Assembly: GCA_902496665.1 (NCBI GenBank)
Contig: CABVBU010000003.1
Coordinates: forward strand, 1-64,000
From: an uncultured Clostridium sp.
GTDB lineage: Bacteria; Bacillota; Clostridia; Lachnospirales; Lachnospiraceae
DNA: 64,000 bases
Reading direction: 5' to 3'
Part shown: positions 1 to 8,106 of the stretch, in pieces
How the letters are laid out: each line of letters opens with the position of its first letter
How positions within the stretch are numbered: position 1 is the first letter of the stretch
The notes under the pieces: model-generated
Databases searched by the model: none
What the model was told of the DNA's origin: nothing
What the model saw: the letters and a program-made list of their open reading frames with translations, nothing else
Translations under genes and position numbers: made by a program

Positions 1-19
1 ATAAACTGATTATACCACG

Positions 20-50
20 AACGCCGGGCTTTTCGAAGCTCGGCGTTTTG
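20..50 (+). terminator. hairpin terminator of an upstream gene outside the window
   Basis: A 10-bp stem (20-29 with 38-47, one G-T pair) around an eight-base loop is followed by a short T-rich stretch. It probably ends a plus-strand gene lying left of the window. The tail is weak, so it may act with the second hairpin at 70-102. Confidence 0.5.
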
Positions 51-69
51 TGTTGAGAATATGAAATGA

Positions 70-102
70 GCTGCCGCACGTTAGTGCGACAGCCCCTTTT
101 TT
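70..102 (+). terminator. rho-independent terminator
   Basis: The stem 70-79/84-93 has a single C-A mismatch and a four-base loop, and runs into CCC and six T residues (97-102) on the plus strand. The T run fits only plus-strand termination, so it closes transcription coming from left of the window and faces the minus-strand 3D-domain gene tail-to-tail. Confidence 0.65.
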
Positions 103-189
103 GCCATGCAGCAGGAAGAATTTATTAGTGGATGTCCTTCCAGTCCTGCCATATATCGGGTGGAAACTCATATAACGGGGCAGATGAAC

Positions 190-903
190 TTAAGACTGGA
201 TCAGATAGACCTCAGACCGCTCAACGCCGTGATCTCTTGTTTCCGAATGTGTGTTGTAAAAAATATCGATATGTTTTCCTTTGACGCCGCCTCCGACGTC
301 CTCAGCGACATACTCGACACCATCGATCAAAAGGTGGCTTCCAAGCGGAATGACCCGCGGGTCAACGGCTACGGTGCGGCTTGCGGTCGCCTGGGTTCCG
401 GTCTTTGTGAGACGGCCGTAGCCCTCGGAGCAGCTTCTGCATGGGCAGTAAGCTGTGGTCTTAAATGTACCTAAGGAAACGAGTGTGGCACTTTTGATGA
501 TCTTTGTTGCGGTATCGTACTGGTAAGCTAACGGAAGTGCTGTGCCGTTCACGCTGAGCTTGATCATGTAGGTGTCATCCGGGATGGAGGACCAGTCGAT
601 CATGATCTCAAAGCCGTGGGCACCGTTTCCGATACCGCTTTCCTTTAAGTCATTGCGCTCGATATCAGCTTCGGCGGTCTCCGCTAAGAGAGACTCGCCT
701 GTATGGGAGTTGACCACAGTGACGGTGACGGAGACCGGGGTATCCGGAGCAGCGGAGTTCCACGCCCATCCGGAAACCTTATTTCCGTCGATGCTGTCCA
801 GGTGGCCAGAGTTTTTCGGGGTACTTGCGAATGCACATACGGTGTTTAAGAGCATCGAGATGACGGTCAGTAAAACACAGATGGTCAATCTAAATTTCTT
901 CAT
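190..903 (-). CDS. secreted 3D-domain protein
   Basis: A 237-residue exported protein. Residues 1-26 form a signal peptide with cleavage after AFA. Residues about 34-130 form a beta-rich repeat-type domain (GHLDSIDG, SGWAWN, GNGAHGFEI) often found with 3D domains in Lachnospiraceae. Residues about 145-237 are the 3D domain, named for three aspartates, here Asp181, Asp202 and Asp213 in VDPRVIPLG, EDVGGG and HIDIFY. This fold is related to the catalytic core of lytic transglycosylases such as MltA, so a role in peptidoglycan remodelling is inferred. The start at 903 follows an AAAGGA site; an upstream in-frame ATG would bury the signal peptide. A strong promoter lies at 992-1019. Confidence 0.85.
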   Translation of the reverse strand: MKKFRLTICVLLTVISMLLNTVCAFASTPKNSGHLDSIDGNKVSGWAWNSAAPDTPVSVTVTVVNSHTGESLLAETAEADIERNDLKESGIGNGAHGFEIMIDWSSIPDDTYMIKLSVNGTALPLAYQYDTATKIIKSATLVSLGTFKTTAYCPCRSCSEGYGRLTKTGTQATASRTVAVDPRVIPLGSHLLIDGVEYVAEDVGGGVKGKHIDIFYNTHSETRDHGVERSEVYLIQS

Positions 904-991
904 ATAACAATCCTTTCTTTTTTGTTTCATATCTATTACAAAATATATGCAGATATGTAACAGAAATGTAACAATTTGGAAACAAGTATGT

Positions 992-1019
992 ATTATACAT
1001 GATTTTCCAGATTTGTCAA
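992..1019 (-). promoter_or_regulatory. sigma-A promoter of the 3D-domain gene
   Basis: Read on the minus strand: a perfect TTGACA (1014-1019), a 16-base spacer and a perfect TATAAT (992-997). Between this promoter and the gene, at about 956-978, the sequence TGTTACAT occurs twice as a close direct repeat, a possible regulator site. Confidence 0.8.
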
Positions 1020-1204
1020 GTTTTTGGGTATTACTGCCAGGACGCAAACAGTCCCCCCATATGGCAGAAATGTTCTTAATGTGACATAAAGCCCCCGGGA
1101 TTCACAGAAAAATCCAGGGGAAAGCCGGGCGGATCCTGTAAAATCCTGGCAGAAAAAGGCGATGAAAAAAATAGTGAAAAAAATGTGAAAATAAACAAAA
1201 GCCC

Positions 1205-1233
1205 TTGACAAACAACACACTAAGTAATATAGT
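1205..1233 (+). promoter_or_regulatory. sigma-A promoter of the hrcA operon
   Basis: TTGACA at 1205-1210, a 17-base spacer and TATAGT at 1228-1233, immediately upstream of the CIRCE operator. The rest of the gap from 904 contains the divergent promoter of the 3D-domain gene and no coding sequence that I can support. Confidence 0.9.
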
Positions 1234-1247
1234 AACAACTGTAAATG

Positions 1248-1274
1248 TTAGCACTCCTCAATAAAGAGTGCTAA
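1248..1274 (+). promoter_or_regulatory. CIRCE operator (HrcA binding site)
   Basis: A perfect 9-bp inverted repeat, TTAGCACTC and GAGTGCTAA, separated by nine bases. This is the canonical CIRCE element bound by HrcA. It sits just downstream of the -10 box, so bound HrcA would block transcription of hrcA-grpE-dnaK and possibly dnaJ, giving autoregulation. Confidence 0.97.
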
Positions 1275-1300
1275 TAAAGAAAAGAGAAGAGGTGAGAGAT

Positions 1301-2344
1301 TTGGAACTGGATGAGAGAAAAGAAAAAATTTTAAAAGCGATTATCCAGACGTATCTGGAAACCGGTGAGCCGGTGGGATCCAGAACGATTTCCAAATACT
1401 CGGATCTGAAGCTCAGCTCCGCGACGATCCGAAATGAGATGTCTGATCTGGAAGAACTTGGTTACATCATTCAGCCGCATACCTCGGCGGGACGAATTCC
1501 TTCCGATAAAGGTTACCGCTTCTATGTTGACCAGATCATCAAGGAAAAAGACAGTCAGGTCGAGCATATGCAGGAACTGATGATCCAGCGGGTAGACCGC
1601 GTGGAACTGCTCCTGAAGCAGCTTGCAAAGGTTCTTGCCAACAATACGAACTATGCGACCCTGATCAGCGGACCGAGTTACAACCAGACAAAGTTAAAGT
1701 TTATCCAGCTCTCGAAGGTGGAGGAACACAAACTTCTGGTGGTAGTCGTTGTGGAAGGAAATATTATAAGAAACTCTTTCGTTACGATCGATGAGGAACT
1801 CAGTGATGAAGAGCTTCTGAATTTAAATATTCTTTTAAACAGCAGCCTGAACGGTCTGACGATCGAGGAGATCAACCTTGGTGTGATCGCAAAGATGAAA
1901 GAACAGGCCGGATCCCACAGAAGAGTGGTGGATCTGGTGCTGAATGAAGTCAGTGAAGTGATCCGCTCCCAGGACGAAGATCTCCAGATCTATACCAGCG
2001 GGGCAACCAATATTTTCAAATACCCGGAGCTTTCCGATACGGAAAAAGCGAGCCAGCTGATCGGTACTTTGGAACATAAAGAACTCCTCAGGGGACTGAT
2101 CGATGGGCAGCAGCAGAATAAAACGGATGATCCGGACAATGAAATTCAGGTCTATATCGGAGATGAAACTCCGGTCCAGAGTATGAAAGACTGCAGCATC
2201 GTAACCGCAAATTATGCGCTCGGCGATGGGATGCGCGGAACGATCGGTATCGTTGGTCCGAAACGAATGGATTACGAGAAGGTTGTTTCAACCTTGAGAT
2301 CGCTGGTCGCGCAGCTGAACGAAACGTTTAAAAATGAAAGGTGA
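1301..2344 (+). CDS. hrcA: heat-inducible transcription repressor HrcA
   Basis: A 347-residue repressor of class I heat-shock genes. The N-terminus (MELDERKEKILKAII, then GEPVGSRTIS) is the winged-helix DNA-binding region, and the GAF-like core and dimerisation parts follow. The TTG at 1301 is chosen because GAAGAGG lies eight bases upstream and homologues start MxLDERK. An in-frame GTG at 1268 lies inside the CIRCE right arm and has no ribosome-binding site. First gene of hrcA-grpE-dnaK-dnaJ; its own operator is at 1248-1274. Its stop codon is followed within ten bases by the grpE start, suggesting translational coupling. Confidence 0.95.
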   Translation: MELDERKEKILKAIIQTYLETGEPVGSRTISKYSDLKLSSATIRNEMSDLEELGYIIQPHTSAGRIPSDKGYRFYVDQIIKEKDSQVEHMQELMIQRVDRVELLLKQLAKVLANNTNYATLISGPSYNQTKLKFIQLSKVEEHKLLVVVVVEGNIIRNSFVTIDEELSDEELLNLNILLNSSLNGLTIEEINLGVIAKMKEQAGSHRRVVDLVLNEVSEVIRSQDEDLQIYTSGATNIFKYPELSDTEKASQLIGTLEHKELLRGLIDGQQQNKTDDPDNEIQVYIGDETPVQSMKDCSIVTANYALGDGMRGTIGIVGPKRMDYEKVVSTLRSLVAQLNETFKNER

Positions 2345-2352
2345 AGAGAGCA

Positions 2353-2928
2353 GTGAAAGAGAAAGAGTTAGAAAAAGAGAAAACGGAAAAAGCCGTTTCT
2401 GAGGAAAAAGAAACCAAAGAGGCAGCCGCTTCCGAAAAAGAAAATAAAGAGACGTCCGAAAAAGAGGAAAAGACTTCTGAAACGAAGAAAGATCCGAAGG
2501 ACGAGAAGATCGATGAGTTAAACGATAAGCTCAAGAGATCCATGGCGGAGTTTGATAACTACCGCAAGAGAACGGACAAGGAAAAGTCCGCAATGTATGA
2601 GATCGGCGCGAAGGACGTGATCGAGAAGATCCTTCCGATCGTCGATAACTTTGAAAGAGGTCTTAATTCCATTCCGGAAGACGCGAAAGGATCCGCGTTT
2701 GCAGACGGAATGGAAAAGATATATAAGCAATTTGTAAAGACACTCGATGATATGGGCGTTAAGCCGATCGAGGCAGTCGGAAAACCGTTCGACCCGAATT
2801 TCCACAACGCAGTGATGCATGTGGAGGATGAGAATCTCGGCGAGAATGTTGTGGCAGTGGAGCTTCAGAAGGGCTACACCTACAAGGACTCTATCGTCCG
2901 CCACAGTATGGTGCAGGTTGCAAACTGA
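2353..2928 (+). CDS. grpE: nucleotide exchange factor GrpE
   Basis: A 191-residue cochaperone that releases ADP from DnaK. Residues 1-60 are a highly charged, Lys/Glu-rich, probably disordered or coiled-coil tail. The conserved core follows: FDNYRKRT, then IVDNFERGL, and the beta domain near GVKPIEAVGKPFDPNFHNAV and KGYTYKDSIVRHSMVQVA. Two GTG starts are possible, 2341 (overlapping the hrcA stop) and 2353. The latter is preferred because AAAGGTG lies about ten bases before it. The gap to dnaK (2929-3012) includes a small CATCC/GGATG hairpin. Part of the heat-shock operon. Confidence 0.93.
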   Translation: MKEKELEKEKTEKAVSEEKETKEAAASEKENKETSEKEEKTSETKKDPKDEKIDELNDKLKRSMAEFDNYRKRTDKEKSAMYEIGAKDVIEKILPIVDNFERGLNSIPEDAKGSAFADGMEKIYKQFVKTLDDMGVKPIEAVGKPFDPNFHNAVMHVEDENLGENVVAVELQKGYTYKDSIVRHSMVQVAN

Positions 2929-3012
2929 CATTGAAACAATGTGATCATCCAGCAGAAGCTGCGGGATGGCCACTCATTCCTAATATTCCAAATTTAGAGG
3001 AGGAAAATCATT

Positions 3013-4890
3013 ATGAGTAAGATCATTGGTATTGACTTAGGTACAACAAACAGCTGTGTAGCAGTTATGGAAGGCGGTAAACCAACTGTTATCGCCAATA
3101 CAGAAGGTGTTAGAACAACACCGTCTATCGTTGCTTTTACAAAGACAGGTGAGAGACTTGTGGGCGAGCCGGCAAAGCGTCAGGCGGTTACAAACGCTGA
3201 CAGAACGATCTCTTCCATCAAGAGACATATGGGTACTGACTACAAGGTAGACATCGACGGCAAGAAGTACACACCGCAGGAGATCTCCGCGATGATCCTT
3301 CAGAAGTTAAAAGCAGATGCTGAGAGCTACCTCGGTGAGAAGGTAACAGAGGCAGTTATCACAGTTCCGGCTTACTTTAACGATGCCCAGCGTCAGGCAA
3401 CAAAGGATGCAGGTAAGATCGCTGGTCTTGATGTAAAGCGTATCATCAACGAGCCGACGGCAGCAGCACTTGCTTACGGCCTTGACAACGAGAAAGAGCA
3501 GAAGATCATGGTATATGACCTTGGCGGCGGTACATTCGATGTCTCCATCATCGAGATCGGTGACGGCGTTATCGAAGTTCTTGCGACAAACGGTGATACA
3601 CACCTTGGCGGTGATGATTTCGATAACCGTATCACACAGTGGATGATCGACGAGTTCAAGAAGACAGAGGGCGTAGATCTTTCCGGTGATAAGATGGCAC
3701 TTCAGAGATTAAAAGAAGCCGCTGAGAAAGCAAAGAAGGAGCTTTCTTCCGCAACAACAACAAACATCAACCTTCCGTTCATCACAGCAACAGCTGAGGG
3801 TCCGAAGCACTTAGATATGAACCTCACAAGAGCTAAATTCGATGAGCTGACAAGCGACCTCATCGAGAGAACAGCAATTCCGGTACAGAACGCGTTAAGA
3901 GACGCTGGTTTAACAGCTGCAGAGCTCTCCAAGGTTCTCCTTGTAGGTGGTTCCACACGTATGCTTTCCGCACAGGAAAAGGTTAAACAGTTAACAGGCA
4001 AAGAGCCGAGCAAGAGCTTAAACCCGGATGAGTGCGTAGCCATCGGTGCTGCAATCCAGGGTGGTAAGTTAGCAGGCGATGCCGGTGCAGGCGACATCCT
4101 TCTTCTTGATGTAACTCCGCTTTCCCTCTCCATTGAGACAATGGGCGGTGTAGCGACTAAGCTGATCGAGAGAAATACAACGATCCCGACAAAGAAGAGT
4201 CAGGTATTCTCCACAGCTGCTGATAACCAGACAGCCGTAGATATCCACGTTGTACAGGGTGAGCGTGAGTTCGCAAGAGACAACAAGACTCTTGGACAGT
4301 TCCGCCTTGACGGCATCCTTCCGGCAAGAAGAGGTGTTCCGCAGATCGAAGTTACCTTCGATATCGATGCAAATGGTATCGTAAACGTATCCGCTAAGGA
4401 CCTCGGCACAGGCAAAGAGCAGCACATCACGATCACATCCGGATCCAACATGTCCAAGGATGATATCGATAAGGCTGTTAAGGAAGCTGCGGCTTACGAG
4501 GCTGAGGATAAGAAGAAGAAAGAAGCGATCGATACAAGAAACGAAGCTGATTCCATGGTATTCCAGACAGAGAAGGCAATGGAAGAAGTCGGCGACAAGA
4601 TCGATGCAAACGATAAGGCCGCTGTTGAGGCTGACTTGAATGCTCTCAAGGAAGCGATCAACAAAGCTCCGGCAGAGCAGATGACAGATGCCCAGGTCGA
4701 GGAGATCAAGGCAGCGAAAGAGAAACTCATGAACAGTGCGCAGAAGCTCTTCGCAAAGGTTTATGAGCAGGCGCAGGCAGCTCAGGGCGCAGCTGGCGCA
4801 CAGGGCCAGGCAGGTCCGCAGGCTGGACAGAGCGCAAGCCAGGCTGGATACGGCGATGATGTTGTTGATGGCGACTACAAAGAGGTCTAA
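3013..4890 (+). CDS. dnaK: molecular chaperone DnaK (Hsp70)
   Basis: A 625-residue ATP-dependent cytoplasmic chaperone. The nucleotide-binding domain begins IGIDLGTTNSCVAV and includes VYDLGGGTFDVSI and LVGGSTRM. The substrate-binding domain (about 380-500) and helical lid follow. The C-terminus is Gln/Ala/Gly-rich and ends DDVVDGDYKEV. Length is normal for Clostridia. A strong GAGGAGG site precedes the ATG. Codon use is biased (for example ACA for Thr) like the gapA and pgk genes of this window, suggesting high expression. It works with GrpE and DnaJ encoded on either side. A structured repeat element follows its stop. Confidence 0.98.
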   Translation: MSKIIGIDLGTTNSCVAVMEGGKPTVIANTEGVRTTPSIVAFTKTGERLVGEPAKRQAVTNADRTISSIKRHMGTDYKVDIDGKKYTPQEISAMILQKLKADAESYLGEKVTEAVITVPAYFNDAQRQATKDAGKIAGLDVKRIINEPTAAALAYGLDNEKEQKIMVYDLGGGTFDVSIIEIGDGVIEVLATNGDTHLGGDDFDNRITQWMIDEFKKTEGVDLSGDKMALQRLKEAAEKAKKELSSATTTNINLPFITATAEGPKHLDMNLTRAKFDELTSDLIERTAIPVQNALRDAGLTAAELSKVLLVGGSTRMLSAQEKVKQLTGKEPSKSLNPDECVAIGAAIQGGKLAGDAGAGDILLLDVTPLSLSIETMGGVATKLIERNTTIPTKKSQVFSTAADNQTAVDIHVVQGEREFARDNKTLGQFRLDGILPARRGVPQIEVTFDIDANGIVNVSAKDLGTGKEQHITITSGSNMSKDDIDKAVKEAAAYEAEDKKKKEAIDTRNEADSMVFQTEKAMEEVGDKIDANDKAAVEADLNALKEAINKAPAEQMTDAQVEEIKAAKEKLMNSAQKLFAKVYEQAQAAQGAAGAQGQAGPQAGQSASQAGYGDDVVDGDYKEV

Positions 4891-4919
4891 ATAATAGTTT
4901 GATCGAGCGGCAATGAAGA

Positions 4920-5012
4920 CTAAAAAGGACGTTGCAAGCCAGCTTGCATAAGTCCTTTTTAGCCGGAATTGTCATTTGGCGGATGCCAAAGGTCTCTTGT
5001 TTTTGTGAAATG
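4920..5012. repeat. family A nested-hairpin element, copy 1 (dnaK-dnaJ gap)
   Basis: Three modules in order. (1) An 11-bp perfect outer stem (4920-4930/4952-4962) enclosing GTTGCAAGC, CA, GCTTGCATAA. (2) A hairpin TTTGGC, GGAT, GCCAAA (4975-4990). (3) A dyad CTTGTTTTTGTG / ATGAAAACAGG (about 4996-5021). The same three modules, with different but still complementary stems, recur at 18006-18114 and 62752-62884. Confidence 0.7.
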
Positions 5013-5048
5013 AAAACAGGAAGGCAGCCCGAGTCAGGCACAATAAAT

Positions 5049-5082
5049 CCGAAAGAACGCCCAAGATGGGGCGTTCTTTCGG
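5049..5082. other. strong intercistronic hairpin upstream of dnaJ
   Basis: A perfect 14-bp stem (5049-5062/5069-5082) with a six-base loop. It lacks a T run, so it looks less like a terminator than an mRNA processing or stability structure. From 5100 to 5240 further small dyads follow, including GACG..CGTC (5149-5171) and a GGTAC..GTACC pair around 5188-5209. No ORF is supported in 4891-5240. Confidence 0.6.
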
Positions 5083-5240
5083 TTGCCTTATATCAAGATT
5101 TTGATCGGCAATGATCCGGAAATATTGCCGCGGCGGGACTCAGCCGTGACGTCTGAAGAAAGCTTCCGTCGGCAGGTTCCGTAAAAAGGTACGCGTGATG
5201 CGTGGTACCGCTCACTAACAGGAAAGGTAAGAATAAAGAA

Positions 5241-6380
5241 ATGGCAGAGACCAAGAGAGATTATTACGAAGTCCTCGGCGTGCCGAAAGATGCGGACGAA
5301 GCGGCGTTAAAGAAAGCATATCGAGTTCTTGCAAAGAAATACCATCCGGACGCAAATCCGGGAGATAAAGAGGCGGAGGCAAAGTTCAAGGAAGCTTCCG
5401 AGGCATACAGCGTTTTAAGTGATCCGGAAAAGAGAAGAAAATATGACCAGTTTGGCCATGCGGCCTTCGAGGGCGGTGCAGGCGGAGCCGGCGGCTACGG
5501 TGGATTCGATTTCAACGGAGCCGACATGGGAGACATCTTTGGAGATATCTTCGGAGACTTCTTCGGAGGTGGACGTTCCGCTTACGGAAGAAGCAGCAAC
5601 GGTCCCATGCGCGGCGCAAATTTAAGAACCGGCGTAAGAATCACATTTGAAGAGGCGATTTTTGGCTGTGAGAAAGAGATCGAGCTCACATTAAAGGATG
5701 AATGCCCGAAGTGTCACGGAACAGGCGCAAAACCCGGTACATCTCCGGTCACCTGTCCGAAATGTAACGGTAAAGGCAAGATCGTCTACACCCAGCAGTC
5801 CTTCTTCGGCCAGGTACAGAATGTCCAGACATGTCCGGACTGCCGCGGTACCGGTAAGATCGTCAAGGAGAAGTGCCCGGACTGCTACGGTACCGGATAT
5901 ATCTCCAGCAAGAAGAAGATCCAGGTCAAGATCCCGGCAGGTATCGACAACGGACAGAGCATCCGTATCGCAGGAAAAGGAGAGCCCGGAACGAACGGCG
6001 GCGAGAGAGGAGACCTTCTCGTTGAGGTAACGGTATCCAGAAGCCCGGTATTCATGCGCCAGGAGACATCCATCTTCTCCACAGTACCGATCTCCTTCGC
6101 GACAGCAGCCCTTGGCGGCCCGATCAAGATCAAGACCGTTGACGGCGAGGTTGAGTACGAGGTAAAACCGGGAACCCAGACCGACACGAAGGTACGTCTC
6201 CGCGGAAAGGGTGTTCCGTCACTAAGAAATAAGAACATCCGTGGTGACCATTATGTAACGCTTGTTGTTACAGTTCCGGAGAAGCTTACGGAGGAGCAGA
6301 AAGAGGCCTTAAAGCACTTCGACGACGCCATGAAGGGGATTTCCCCGGAGCCGAAGAAGAAGCGCGGGCTGTTTAAATAA
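5241..6380 (+). CDS. dnaJ: chaperone protein DnaJ (Hsp40)
   Basis: A 379-residue type I J-protein that delivers substrates to DnaK and stimulates its ATPase. The J domain holds the HPD motif at residues 35-37. A Gly/Phe-rich linker follows (about 78-125). Four CxxCxGxG zinc motifs are seen (CPKCHGTG, CPKCNGKG, CPDCRGTG, CPDCYGTG), then the C-terminal substrate domains (IPAGIDNGQSIRI). The ATG at 5241 gives the standard MAxxKRDYYEVLG start; the ribosome-binding site AGGAAAGG is somewhat distant. It sits 350 bases after dnaK, separated by a structured repeat, so its expression may be tuned separately from dnaK. Confidence 0.97.
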   Translation: MAETKRDYYEVLGVPKDADEAALKKAYRVLAKKYHPDANPGDKEAEAKFKEASEAYSVLSDPEKRRKYDQFGHAAFEGGAGGAGGYGGFDFNGADMGDIFGDIFGDFFGGGRSAYGRSSNGPMRGANLRTGVRITFEEAIFGCEKEIELTLKDECPKCHGTGAKPGTSPVTCPKCNGKGKIVYTQQSFFGQVQNVQTCPDCRGTGKIVKEKCPDCYGTGYISSKKKIQVKIPAGIDNGQSIRIAGKGEPGTNGGERGDLLVEVTVSRSPVFMRQETSIFSTVPISFATAALGGPIKIKTVDGEVEYEVKPGTQTDTKVRLRGKGVPSLRNKNIRGDHYVTLVVTVPEKLTEEQKEALKHFDDAMKGISPEPKKKRGLFK

Positions 6381-6407
6381 CATAGAGTCGCTACAGACAG
6401 GATCATG

Positions 6408-6465
6408 AAAATCCCACCGAATGTATGACATGAGAAAATGTGATATGTTTGGTGGGATTTTTTTA
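6408..6465 (+). terminator. terminator of the heat-shock operon
   Basis: AAAATCCCACC pairs with GGTGGGATTTT across a loop of about 35 bases, with a seven-T tail at 6458-6464. It closes the hrcA-grpE-dnaK-dnaJ transcript. Confidence 0.8.
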
Positions 6466-6556
6466 TAGTTCTTCCTTTTGCGAAGCCAATATGTTAATAT
6501 AGGATCATCAAACAGATCTCTTTTCTTGAGATCACTGCCCATGATTACGGGCGTCT

Positions 6557-7051
6557 GTGGTATCTGACTTCAGTTCTGAAATCGTTCCCACGAAATTGCA
6601 AAAAAACTCTATATCGTGTACAATGACAGGAGAAACTGTGGGACAGGGAGTCCGTGCCGGAAAAACATTGGAGGAAGCTGTAGATGAAGCAATCAGTAAG
6701 TCCTTGAAAGAGGGCGTGCTGAAAGATATCTTAAAGAAAAACAGAGCGGAGGTGCGAAACGTGGTATTGACAGAATATAACGAGGAACTGCATCTGAAAA
6801 ATGTGCGGGAATGTGGGTATGAAGAAGGATACGATAATGGATATGATAGCGGACTTGATCAGGGACGCAGGCAGAAAGAGGTTGACTTAATCATTAAAAA
6901 AGTCCGGAAAGGCCAGTCGCTGGAACAGATTGCAGATGCTTTAGAGACATCAGCAGATCAATTGAAGGAAATCTACAAGGCTGTGGTGAAAGCAGCGCCG
7001 GAGTATGATCTTGAGAAAATTAAGGAAGAGTTGAAAATAAAGAAGCGCTAA
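6557..7051 (+). pseudogene. C-terminal remnant of an Rpn-type (PD-(D/E)XK) recombination-promoting nuclease
   Basis: An open frame of up to 164 residues. From about residue 33 it matches the C-terminal tail seen in Rpn/PDDEXK-type putative transposase proteins of Lachnospiraceae: LEEAVDEAISKSLKEGVLKDIL, KKNRAEV, a TEYNEE segment, a Gly/Tyr-rich EEGYDNGYDSGLDQGR stretch, and a charged end. The N-terminal nuclease domain is missing, and the first about 30 residues resemble nothing in the family. No good ribosome-binding site precedes either ATG (6557 or 6623). I read it as a decayed fragment. It lies between dnaJ and prmA, next to another broken gene. A short intact tail-only protein cannot be excluded. 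Confidence 0.6.
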
Positions 7052-7052
7052 T

Positions 7053-7098
7053 AAAAAAACAGGCAGAACCTATCACTCCGATAAGTCCTGCCTGCTTT
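7053..7098 (-). terminator. terminator, minus strand
   Basis: CAGGCAG (7060-7066) pairs with CTGCCTG (7088-7094), with further pairing inside the loop. On the minus strand a run of seven T follows. It ends the truncated dehydrogenase transcript and may also serve the converging plus-strand remnant. Confidence 0.75.
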
Positions 7099-7132
7099 CA
7101 TTATATGAGAAAAGAAGTTGGCAAACGATTGA

Positions 7133-7796
7133 TTAGAAATCAAACATTCCAGCCGGTTTTGTATCCGGTTTCTTTGTGTCTGTGTATGTCTTAGCTGTCT
7201 CGTAGTCAACATCGTTGATCGGCCATGTCGGCTTCTTGCCCTCGTAAACTTCCTGAACACCCATAGCTGCGAAGTAGGAAGCGCGGTGAGCCGCTTCAGA
7301 TGTGTTGCCGCCGATATGCGGGTAGATGATAACATTGTCGAGTGTAAGAAGCGGGTTAGCCGGATCAACCGGTTCTTTCTTGATTGCATCAAGACCGGCA
7401 CCTGCGATCACGCCATTCTTGCATGCCTCGTAGAGGGCATCCTCGTCCACACAGCCGCCGCGTGCAGTGTTGATTAAGAATGCTGTCGGTTTCATCATTG
7501 CGAGACGCTCTTTGTTTACCATGTTCTTGGTAACCGGAGTGTTCGGGCAGTGAAGGGAAACATAGTCGCACTCTTTGAAGATGCGGTCAAGGTCGCGGAC
7601 AACCTCAACGCCATCCGGGAACTCAGAAGCTGGTTTGTACGGGTCATATGCGAGAACATTCATCTCGAATGCGAGGCAGCGCTTTGCAACGCGGCTTCCG
7701 ATGTTGCCGCAGCCGATCAGACCGATGGTCTTGCCGTTTAATGTGTTCTTGCGGACTTTTAATTTTGCCTTGTAGAAGTCATTTACCCATACCCCA
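7133..7796 (-). pseudogene. 5'-truncated D-2-hydroxyacid dehydrogenase
   Basis: The frame encodes the C-terminal two thirds of a D-isomer-specific 2-hydroxyacid dehydrogenase (SerA/D-lactate dehydrogenase superfamily). The NAD-binding motif IGLIGCGNIGSRVAKR is followed by DYVSLHCPNTPVT, INTARGGCVDEDAL, AGAGLDAIKKEP and PHIGGNTSEA. The first ATG in frame (7663) falls after the NAD motif, while clear family sequence (WVNDFYKAKLKVRKNTLNGKTIG) continues upstream to about 7790 with no start codon. The N-terminal substrate domain is absent. The break coincides with a strong hairpin at 7811-7859. A deletion or rearrangement is the likely cause. Confidence 0.85.
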
Positions 7797-7810
7797 AACC
7801 TTATTTTGCG

Positions 7811-7859
7811 AAAAGCAGAGTAGAGATAGCATATACCAGCTTTCTCTGCTCTGCTTTTT
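7811..7859. terminator. bidirectional terminator-like hairpin at the truncation point
   Basis: AAAGCAGAG (7812-7820) pairs with CTCTGCTTT (7849-7857), extended by imperfect pairing of AGAGATAGC with GCTTTCTCT. T runs flank it on both strands. It abuts the broken 5' end of the dehydrogenase and may be a terminator brought there by the rearrangement. The remaining bases of the 7797-8106 gap hold the prmA promoter. Confidence 0.65.
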
Positions 7860-7926
7860 GTGAATTATGGAGATTTTGCGATTCCTAAATGCATTCAAAC
7901 GCAGACCCTTTCAGCATTTTCCCACC

Positions 7927-7955
7927 TTGCAAACCCTGTAAAACTATGTTATGAT
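7927..7955 (+). promoter_or_regulatory. putative promoter of prmA-rsmE
   Basis: TTGCAA (7927-7932), a 17-base spacer and TATGAT (7950-7955), about 150 bases before prmA. The leader between has no obvious riboswitch. Confidence 0.65.
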
Positions 7956-8106
7956 ATCATGTGATTTCGTCTGCGTCCATGCTGGATGCGGGCATATGTG
8001 CGGTGAGTCTGGAACCAAAGATCGGAATGATGGGCGAAGAACGTGAAAGTGCAGCGGGAAGTTCTGATCCTGGACAGGCAAAAGAACATAGAAGGAGAAA
8101 TGATAT

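Noticed and set aside
1268..1300. GTG at 1268 as the hrcA start
   Set aside because: It lies within the right arm of CIRCE and lacks a ribosome-binding site. The TTG at 1301 fits the family N-terminus and has a good site.
5185..5215. T-box riboswitch upstream of dnaJ
   Set aside because: Only GGTACCGC resembles the T-box sequence. The stem I specifier and terminator/antiterminator pair are not visible, and dnaJ is not an expected T-box target.
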